The notes under the pieces: model-generated
Databases searched by the model: none
Told to the model about the DNA's origin: nothing
Seen by the model: only the letters and a program-made list of their open reading frames with translations
Source of the DNA: a virus
DNA length: 27,754 nucleotides
Virus record (IMG/VR): IMGVR_UViG_3300031974_003589
Coordinates: 1-27,754 of that record
Reading direction: 5' to 3' (one strand)
Shown here: positions 22,353 to 27,754 of the stretch, piece by piece
Layout of the letters: the number at the start of each line of letters is the position of its first letter
Numbering within the stretch: the stretch's first letter is position 1
Translations under genes and position numbers: made by a program

Positions 22353-23306
22353 ATGGCAACAACAACTAGTATTACATCAACTTACGCAGGGGAATTTGCA
22401 GGAGAGTATATCTCAAAAGCACTTTTATCTGCTAGCACAATCGAAAATGGTGGTATCACTGTGAAACCGAATGTGAAATTTAAAGAAGTAATTAAGAAAG
22501 TAGATACAAACGCAATAGTAAAAGATGCTACTTGTGACTTTGATCCTACTTCTACAGTTACTTTGACTGAAAGAATTCTTCAACCTGAATTCCAACAAGT
22601 AAACTTACAACTTTGTAAGAGTGACTTTGTTTCAGATTGGGAGGCAATTCAAATGGGCTATTCAGCACATCAGTCTTTACCACCTAAATTTAGCGATTTC
22701 TTAATTGCACACGTAGCAGCAAAAGTAGCAGACAGAACTGAGCGTTCTATTTGGGCAGGTGATACTTCTACAAACGGACAGTTTGATGGAATCACAACTC
22801 AAATTGCAACTGACGCAAGCCTTCCTGCTGCACAAGAAGTAGCCGGTACAACTGTAGATTCTTCTAACGTAATTGCACAATTAGGATCTATCGTTGATGC
22901 GATTCCTTCTACTCTTTATGGAAGCGATGATCTTAACATCTATGTTTCTCAAAACATTGCAAGAGCATACGTTCGTGCATTAGGAGGATTTGGAGCAAGT
23001 GGATTAGGTGCTGCCGGTACAAACGCTATGGGTACTCAATGGTGGAATAATGGATCACTTTCATTTGATGGTGTTAAATTATTCGTAGCTAACGGTCTTG
23101 CAGACAATACTGCAGTAGCTGCTGAGAAATCTAACTTATTCTTTGGTACTGGTCTATTAGCTGACCACAACGAAGTAAAAGTATTAGATATGGCTGACCT
23201 TGATGGATCTCAAAACGTAAGAGTTATTATGAGATTTACTGCAGGTGTTCAGTATGGTAATGTAGAGGATATCGTAACTTACGGTATTACTAACTCTGCT
23301 AACTAA
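22353..23306 (+). CDS. Major capsid protein
   Basis: 317 residues, HK97-fold-like. It follows the scaffold gene after 6 bases, and its codon choices (repeated GCT, ACT, CTT) look tuned for high expression. Typical segments include LTERILQPEFQQVNLQLC near 71-88, SDFLIAHVAAKVADRTERSIWAGD (E-loop to spine helix region, about 113-136), and the final strand VRVIMRFTAGVQYGNVEDIVTYG. A terminator follows 23 bases after its stop, which would allow a separate abundant transcript. The length fits unprocessed or delta-less capsid proteins with a separate scaffold. It forms the icosahedral shell. Confidence 0.85.
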   Translation: MATTTSITSTYAGEFAGEYISKALLSASTIENGGITVKPNVKFKEVIKKVDTNAIVKDATCDFDPTSTVTLTERILQPEFQQVNLQLCKSDFVSDWEAIQMGYSAHQSLPPKFSDFLIAHVAAKVADRTERSIWAGDTSTNGQFDGITTQIATDASLPAAQEVAGTTVDSSNVIAQLGSIVDAIPSTLYGSDDLNIYVSQNIARAYVRALGGFGASGLGAAGTNAMGTQWWNNGSLSFDGVKLFVANGLADNTAVAAEKSNLFFGTGLLADHNEVKVLDMADLDGSQNVRVIMRFTAGVQYGNVEDIVTYGITNSAN

Positions 23307-23328
23307 GAATTGATTAACTAACTTAAGA

Positions 23329-23363
23329 GGGTGGGTGAGCCTAGTGCCTACCTACCCTTTTTT
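23329..23363 (+). terminator. Rho-independent terminator after capsid gene
   Basis: Stem GGGTGGGT (23329-23336) pairs with ACCTACCC (23350-23357, one G-T), with a 13-base loop and six Ts. Directly downstream of the major capsid gene. Confidence 0.85.
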
Positions 23364-23376
23364 AATACCTTAAAAT

Positions 23377-23925
23377 ATGGCTTGTGATTTAACACGTGGT
23401 AGAAAAGAACCTTGCAAAGACGTAGTTGGTGGTCTAAAGGCTGTGTATTTTACTGATTACGGAGATTATGGTACAGTAACACAGACTTCAGATGAGATTA
23501 CAGATATGGATGGTACTTTTACTGCCTACAAATATGAACTTAAGGGGAATAGTAGCTTTGAGCAAACTATTACTTCATCAAGAGAGAATGGGACAACTTT
23601 CTTTGATCAAACCTTGAATCTTACGCTTAAAAAATTAAGCAAAGAGGATAATGCTGAGATTAAGTTGTTGGCTTATGGTAGACCACACGTTGCGGTAGAA
23701 GATTACAATGGTAATGTATTTGTTATGGGGCTTGAACACGGAGCAGAAGTAACAGGAGGCACTATCGTAACCGGAGCGGCAATGGGAGATTTAAGCGGAT
23801 ATACATTAACCTTGAATGCTCAAGAGTTAAAACCCGCTAACTTTGTGTCAGGTGCAACTGATGGAGATCCATTCGCAGGAATGATTTCAGCCACCGATAC
23901 TATTACAGAGGGAACTAACACATAA
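23377..23925 (+). CDS. Probable tail tube (major tail) protein
   Basis: 182 residues, compact, beta-rich. It begins MACDLTRGRKEPCKD-x-x-GGL, then a tyrosine-rich segment (YFTDYGDYG). The centre YELKGNSSFEQTITSSRENGTTFFDQ and LKKLSKEDNAEIKLLAYGRPHV, and the later GLEHGAEVTGGTIVTGAAMGDLSGYTLTL, recur in Bacteroidota phages as a structural protein, most likely the tail tube. It is isolated by terminators on both sides (23329 and 23951), which suits a highly expressed structural gene. The tail-tube name comes from this look and from the absence of a better candidate, so it is probable, not proven. No start problem: ATG 23377 is the first codon after the terminator. Confidence 0.55.
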   Translation: MACDLTRGRKEPCKDVVGGLKAVYFTDYGDYGTVTQTSDEITDMDGTFTAYKYELKGNSSFEQTITSSRENGTTFFDQTLNLTLKKLSKEDNAEIKLLAYGRPHVAVEDYNGNVFVMGLEHGAEVTGGTIVTGAAMGDLSGYTLTLNAQELKPANFVSGATDGDPFAGMISATDTITEGTNT

Positions 23926-23950
23926 TTTAGTTTTTTCATTTGATAAAAGA

Positions 23951-23980
23951 GGGGTAACTTATTAGTTGCCCTTTTTTTTT
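23951..23980 (+). terminator. Rho-independent terminator
   Basis: GGGTAACT (23952-23959) pairs with AGTTGCCC (23964-23971, one T-G pair) around a 4-base loop, with nine Ts after it. Closes the tail tube gene. Confidence 0.9.
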
Positions 23981-24011
23981 GCAAAAGAAATTAATTTTAG
24001 CGTTATATTAG
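23979..24011 (+). promoter_or_regulatory. Possible promoter: TTG and TATATTAG
   Basis: TATATTAG (24004-24011) is one mismatch from TAnnTTTG, and a TTG (23979-23981, end of the terminator T-run) lies 22 bases upstream. The box ends just one base before ATG 24013, so a transcript from it would be leaderless or start within the gene. Tentative. Confidence 0.4.
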
Positions 24012-24012
24012 T

Positions 24013-24360
24013 ATGATGATTTTATCGACCACAACAGATGCGCAAACTATCAAGGTAATACCTAGAGAATATGTTGCTAGTGCTACATTAAAATTGCGTG
24101 ATGATTCTTCAAATGCAGAGGTAAGCTATTCGGTAAGCACTACTACAGATAAAAATTATTTAGAGATTACTCAAGCATTTGCTTTGAAAGAAGGAAGGTT
24201 TTACGATTTGACTTTGCTAGATGGTACAGATGTGATTTACAAGGACAAAGTATTTTGTACTGCACAAACTATTGATCAATCTGCAAATGATTACTACACA
24301 ATCAATGATAGTGAATATACAACCGACACTTCTTACGATAACGACTTTATTATATTATGA
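24013..24360 (+). CDS. Conserved structural-region protein
   Basis: 115 residues, beta-rich. The start (a run of Thr, then TIKVIPREYVASATLKLRD) and the centre (YLEITQAFALKEGRFYDLTLLDGTDVIYKDKVFCT), ending with NDSEYTTDTSYDNDFIIL, recur in Bacteroidota phages next to portal genes. It may be a head fibre, decoration or minor structural protein. It has adjacent ATG codons at 24013 and 24016, and no further start is suitable. Its stop overlaps the portal start (ATGA). No function is established. Confidence 0.65.
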   Translation: MMILSTTTDAQTIKVIPREYVASATLKLRDDSSNAEVSYSVSTTTDKNYLEITQAFALKEGRFYDLTLLDGTDVIYKDKVFCTAQTIDQSANDYYTINDSEYTTDTSYDNDFIIL

Positions 24361-26111
24361 GAGATATACGAATAGTAAATTTAGCAAATTACTCATCCCC
24401 TAAAATCAAAGAGGAACGGACAAAGAAGTGGGTAAGATATGGCGAGGATAATAATTACTACGAGTATCTAATAGATAGATACAATGGTAGCCCGACCAAT
24501 AATGCCATAGTAAACGGATTGTCTGAGATGATCTATGGGAAAGGATTAGATGCAACTGATAGCGCACGAAAACCCGATCAGTATGCTAAAATGAAGTCTT
24601 TGCTTACAAAGGATTGTGTTCGTAAATTGGTTTTAGACCTAAAGCTGATGGGACAATGCGCAATGCAAGTAATATATTCTAAGGACAGAAAAACAATAGC
24701 CCAAGTAGAGCATTTTCCTATCGAAACTTTACGAATGGAAAAAGCAGATGAAGGGGAAATAAAAGGATATTATTATCATCCGGATTGGAAAAATGTAAAA
24801 CCAAACGAGCAACCCGAAAGAATACCTGCGTTTGGCACTTCTAGTGAACCCATAGAAATATATTGCATTAAGCCTTATCGTGCAGGATTTTATTATTATT
24901 CGCCTGTAGATTATCAAGGAGGTTTACAATATGCTGAATTAGAAGAAGAGATTGCGAACTATCATCTGAATAACATTAAAAATGGTTTAGCACCATCGAT
25001 GTTGATCAACTTCAATAACGGAATACCGAACGAAGAAGAAAGATCATTAATTGAAAACAGAATCTACGAAAAGTTTAGTGGATCATCAAATTCAGGTAAA
25101 TTCATTTTATCTTTCAATGATAACCAAGATACTCAAGCGAGTATAGAGCCTGTTCAATTATCAGATGCTCACAATCAATATGAGTTTCTGTCAAATGAAT
25201 CCTCAAGAAAAATCCTAGTAAGCCATAGAATCGTTTCTCCAATGTTGTTTGGTATTAAGGATCAGACCGGATTAGGAAACAACGCAGATGAACTTAAAAC
25301 CGCTTCTATTTTAACAGACAATGTGGTTGTAAAGCCATTTCAGAATCTTTTAATAGATGCGTTTGATCAAATCTTAGCTTTCAATGATATTAGCCTTAGC
25401 TTATATTTTAAAACGTTACAACCGCTTGAATTTACCGAAGTAGATAATATTCAAGATTCCGAAACAAGAGAAGAAGAGACAGGAGTTAAAGAAGATCAAG
25501 TAGGATTAAGTGCAGATATTAATATTGATAAAATTGCAGATGATTTGATTGATCTTGGTGAATCAGAAGAAGATTTTGCAGATTGGGAACTTGTTGATGA
25601 AATGGAGGTAGATTATGATATGGAGGATAAGCTAGACAAAATGATAGGCTTAGTTTCTACCGGTACTGCAAATCCAAAAGCTAAAAGCGAACAGGACAAG
25701 AATATTGAAGGGGTGCAATATAAGGTAAGATATCAATATGCTCCGCAAAGTGTAAGTGCAAACTCAAGGGAGTTCTGTCGCAAGATGGTAAGTGCAAATA
25801 AATTATATCGAAAAGAAGATATTATTGCAATGGGTGAAAAGCCTGTGAATGCAGGATGGGGTAAAGGCGGTGCTGATACATATTCAATCTGGAAGTACAA
25901 AGGAGGCGGAGCGTGTCATCACAAATGGCTTCGCAAAACATTTAGGTTTACCGGATTACCAAAGGGTCAAGGCGATGTTACTAGCCCTAAAGCAGATACA
26001 ATCAGCACAAACAAAGCAGAAAAAGAAGGATATAGAGTACGGAATCCTAAAGAGGTATCAATGATGCCTAAGGATATGCCGAACAAGGGATTTGTAAAAA
26101 AGCGTAAATAA
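24357..26111 (+). CDS. Portal protein with C-terminal Cys/His domain
   Basis: 584 residues. Residues 1 to about 390 have the portal fold of the HK97/SPP1 type: EERTKKWVRYGEDNNYYEYLIDRYNGSP (about 19-46), NAIVNGLSEMIYGKGL, a wing and stem region with AELEEEIANYHLNNIKNGLAPSML, and SSRKILVSHRIVSP with a crown helix. It forms the dodecameric ring through which DNA is packaged. An acidic linker (about 395-425) leads to a separate C-terminal domain (about 450-530): YKVRYQYAPQ, SREFCRKMV, RKEDIIAMG, GGACHHKW, with Cys and His positioned as possible metal ligands. The same domain is attached to portals of many Bacteroidota phages. The gene is coupled to the upstream one by ATGA and overlaps the connector gene by one base. 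Confidence 0.85.
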   Translation: MRDIRIVNLANYSSPKIKEERTKKWVRYGEDNNYYEYLIDRYNGSPTNNAIVNGLSEMIYGKGLDATDSARKPDQYAKMKSLLTKDCVRKLVLDLKLMGQCAMQVIYSKDRKTIAQVEHFPIETLRMEKADEGEIKGYYYHPDWKNVKPNEQPERIPAFGTSSEPIEIYCIKPYRAGFYYYSPVDYQGGLQYAELEEEIANYHLNNIKNGLAPSMLINFNNGIPNEEERSLIENRIYEKFSGSSNSGKFILSFNDNQDTQASIEPVQLSDAHNQYEFLSNESSRKILVSHRIVSPMLFGIKDQTGLGNNADELKTASILTDNVVVKPFQNLLIDAFDQILAFNDISLSLYFKTLQPLEFTEVDNIQDSETREEETGVKEDQVGLSADINIDKIADDLIDLGESEEDFADWELVDEMEVDYDMEDKLDKMIGLVSTGTANPKAKSEQDKNIEGVQYKVRYQYAPQSVSANSREFCRKMVSANKLYRKEDIIAMGEKPVNAGWGKGGADTYSIWKYKGGGACHHKWLRKTFRFTGLPKGQGDVTSPKADTISTNKAEKEGYRVRNPKEVSMMPKDMPNKGFVKKRK

Positions 26112-26611
26112 TGGCAACAGCACTATTCATATCAAGAACAGATCTTGTCAAGAATACTATCTTAGATGGTAATGTAGACACAGACAAATTCATTCAGTTC
26201 ATAAAGATTGCACAAGAGATTCATATTCAGAATTATCTTGGAACTGATTTATATAACAAAATAAGTACTGATATTATTGCCGGAGATTTAGATGGTGCAT
26301 ATTTAACCCTTGTGAATAGCTATGTACAACCTATGTTAATACACTATGCTATGGCAGACTATTTGCCTTTTGCAGCATATCAAGTAAAAAACGGAGGAGT
26401 ATATAAGCATACTAGTGAAAATGCGGAAAGCGTAGAGAAAAATGAAATAGATTATCTGGTAAATAAAGAAAGAGACTTTGCAGAGTATTATACAAGAAGG
26501 CTAATAGATTACATAACATTTAATATCAGCAGCTTTCCAGAGTATAATACCAACAACAATGAGGACATTTATCCCGATAAAGATGCATTATATCACGGAT
26601 GGGTACTATAA
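26111..26611 (+). CDS. Head-tail connector / DUF6712-like protein
   Basis: 166 residues, mainly helical. LFISRTDLVKNTILDGNVDTDKF followed by KIAQEIHIQNYLGTDLYNKI (about 5-50) and YVQPMLIHYAMADYLPF match the DUF6712-type proteins that follow the portal in Bacteroidota phages and are thought to be gp6-like adaptors. Such an adaptor binds under the portal and closes the head. The C-terminal part has the helix KERDFAEYYTRRLIDYI. It overlaps the portal stop by one base. The family name is given from memory of the pattern; the function is inferred from position. Confidence 0.7.
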   Translation: MATALFISRTDLVKNTILDGNVDTDKFIQFIKIAQEIHIQNYLGTDLYNKISTDIIAGDLDGAYLTLVNSYVQPMLIHYAMADYLPFAAYQVKNGGVYKHTSENAESVEKNEIDYLVNKERDFAEYYTRRLIDYITFNISSFPEYNTNNNEDIYPDKDALYHGWVL

Positions 26612-26688
26612 AAAATTACAAACCGAAGAAAAAAAACGTTATAAAATTAGAGCGTTATCTTAAAGAGAAAAATAAAGATAAAAAATAA
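26599..26688 (+). CDS. Lys-rich 29-residue peptide (putative)
   Basis: An ATG at 26599 overlaps the end of the connector gene and opens a 29-codon frame ending with TAA at 26686, four bases before the next ATG. It is very basic (more than a third Lys) with a KPKKK stretch. It occupies the only gap between two structural genes and ends exactly before the next start, but it is too short to be sure. Confidence 0.4.
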   Translation: MGTIKNYKPKKKNVIKLERYLKEKNKDKK

Positions 26689-26691
26689 AAT

Positions 26692-26898
26692 ATGTCAGCA
26701 CCTATAACAGATTGGTACGGAAGAAACTTAATAGGATGGGGAAAAACCTATGAAGTATGTCACGCAGGTAATGTGAATGAGGCAAACTATTGGGGTTATA
26801 TTTATCCTTTTAATTTCGATGGAAGTATCTTTGATGTTTCAAGCAGTTTAATAAGTGCGGATAGTAGTAGTTATAGAGCAGATCAAACACAATTTTAA
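26692..26898 (+). CDS. Small structural-region protein (WYGRNLIGWG)
   Basis: 68 residues. It has a conserved-looking start (DWYGRNLIGWGKTYEVCHAGNVNEANYWGYIYPFNFDG) that I know from small proteins near fibre genes in Bacteroidota phages. The C-terminus (SSLISADSSSYRADQTQF) carries the S/T-AD-S/T pattern also seen in the large tail protein (about 17860-17920), which suggests a beta-strand repeat. A virion or tail-tip component is possible. It is close to the fibre gene downstream, 11 bases away. Function unknown. Confidence 0.55.
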   Translation: MSAPITDWYGRNLIGWGKTYEVCHAGNVNEANYWGYIYPFNFDGSIFDVSSSLISADSSSYRADQTQF

Positions 26899-26909
26899 AT
26901 TAAAATAGA

Positions 26910-27539
26910 ATGGCACAACAAACGATAAACATAGGTACTTCTGCAGACGATGGTACTGGTGATGTTTTAAGAGTAGCTTTTGACAAAGTAAACGACAATT
27001 TTACTGAACTGTATAATGACGATGCAGGGGATGTAAACTCGGTAAATGGTCAAACAGGAGCAGTTACATTAGATTCAGATGACATTACACAAGGTTCTAC
27101 TAACCTTTATAACCAAACTCACACAGGAGATGTTACAGGGTCAACTGCTTTAAGTATTTCTGCTGATGTTGTAGATCACGACGAGTTAGCACCAAGATAT
27201 ACTGCAATTCAAGATATATCTACTACAAGTGGCACTATTAATTTAGATGCTTCTTTGTATGCTGCATTTAATCTTACAGGAACTCTTACAACTGCTACTT
27301 TGAATTTGCAAAATATGAAAACAGGTCAAGTTGTAGATATTATCCTTTCGGGTACTTTGACAAGTGCAGTCATTACTTTAGCGGATGACTTTACTACTTC
27401 TGCAATCAACAAAGTAGGAAGTAACGATTTAGACACTTCAGCAACCAATATAATCCAAGTGCTTTGTGTGGATGATACGGATTCAGATGCAATTTTAACT
27501 TGGGCAGTAGCAACTTATACATCAGATACATCAGCGTAA
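26910..27539 (+). CDS. Tail fibre-like protein
   Basis: 209 residues. The N-terminus (INIGTSADDGTGDVLRVAFDKVNDNF, with ELY following) is the common module at the base of phage tail fibres, which anchors them to the tail. VNSVNGQTGAVTLDSDDI is a typical fibre linker. The C-terminal 100 residues are Thr/Ser/Asp-rich beta strands that likely form a trimer and may bind a receptor. No chaperone or peptidase domain is attached. It starts 11 bases after the previous gene. The specific receptor cannot be told from the sequence. Confidence 0.75.
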   Translation: MAQQTINIGTSADDGTGDVLRVAFDKVNDNFTELYNDDAGDVNSVNGQTGAVTLDSDDITQGSTNLYNQTHTGDVTGSTALSISADVVDHDELAPRYTAIQDISTTSGTINLDASLYAAFNLTGTLTTATLNLQNMKTGQVVDIILSGTLTSAVITLADDFTTSAINKVGSNDLDTSATNIIQVLCVDDTDSDAILTWAVATYTSDTSA

Positions 27540-27541
27540 TT

Positions 27542-27754
27542 ATGAAAGCAATACAAATAAACGGAGCAATAAAAAGATATACTACAATACCTAAATCGTG
27601 GGGTAGTGTAATAGCAGGTTTTGATTTACTATCATCTTCTGATTGGGAAGCTGCAGGATTCTACGATGTGGTTACACCAAGCTACGATTCAGCAATTCAA
27701 TACTTGGGAGATTTAGAGTGGGATGGGGATGCCTCTGTATTCACCTACCCTGTA
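27542..27754 (+). CDS. Tail protein, 5' part only (cut by window end)
   Basis: The frame from ATG 27542 stays open to the last base (71 codons). The start, MKAIQINGAIKRYTTIPKSWGSVIAGFD, is typical of a small tail protein found after fibre genes in Bacteroidota phages. It is followed by a helix-poor part with FYDVVTPSYDSAIQYLGDLEWD. Function unknown; it may be a fibre accessory protein. It is two bases downstream of the fibre-like gene. The rest lies outside the window. Confidence 0.65.
   Translation, partial: MKAIQINGAIKRYTTIPKSWGSVIAGFDLLSSSDWEAAGFYDVVTPSYDSAIQYLGDLEWDGDASVFTYPV

Noticed and set aside
25849-26064. A + strand 71-codon frame inside the portal gene C-terminal region.
   Set aside because: The portal frame there encodes a recognised domain; the second frame has no features and no signs of translation.
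1-27754. tRNA genes, CRISPR arrays, insertion sequences, att sites.
   Set aside because: No cloverleaf, regular spaced repeats, transposase or integrase motif was seen on reading; a tRNA or repeat search program would settle it.

Overview
The window is a stretch of a double-stranded DNA tailed phage (or prophage) genome. All recognisable genes lie on the + strand, tightly packed and often overlapping by 4 to 56 bases. The host is most likely a Bacteroidota bacterium, probably a flavobacterium. The DNA is AT-rich, the two best promoters carry the Bacteroidota -7 box TAnnTTTG (TATATTTG at 727 and 1752), starts are preceded by A-rich leaders rather than Shine-Dalgarno sequences, and many structural proteins resemble families I know from flavobacterial and Bacteroides siphophages. 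The genes for a tape measure, a tail-assembly chaperone, gp10-like and fibre proteins and an HK97-type head indicate a siphovirus. No integrase, repressor, lysis gene or tRNA is visible, so lifestyle cannot be judged.

Layout. 1-4100: early and replication genes, with a NinG-like recombination protein, an OB-fold candidate, an SSB-tail-like protein, a DnaB-like helicase, an ECF-type sigma factor and a PD-(D/E)XK nuclease. 4150-6165: small proteins, a RecE-like exonuclease and a stand-alone DnaA domain IV-like protein. 6162-9179: a DNA base hypermodification island with a GT32-like glycosyltransferase, a ParB-like protein, a TET-associated-type glycosyltransferase and a TET/JBP 2-oxoglutarate dioxygenase. 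9142-10633: terminase small and large subunits, whose start overlaps the dioxygenase gene. 10690-11362: two small genes. 11450-20278: tail module, including a chaperone gene with an overlapping -1 frame that has no start codon of its own, tail completion proteins, large tail/baseplate proteins and the tape measure. 20281-26611: head module in unusual order (prohead protease, scaffold, major capsid, probable tail tube, portal, connector). 26599 to the end: small proteins, a fibre-like protein and the 5' part of another tail protein.

How the parts fit. The replication proteins would copy the genome. The island would oxidise a methyl group on a base (5-methylcytosine or thymine) and then attach sugar to it, giving restriction-resistant DNA, which the terminase then packages. 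The overlaps run without a break from 4741 to 10633, which suggests one polycistronic, translationally coupled unit. Rho-independent terminators at 676, 1725, 11390, 23329 and 23951 divide the genome into transcription units. The most interesting items are the TET/JBP island, the candidate programmed frameshift, and the lone DnaA DNA-binding domain next to the modification genes.
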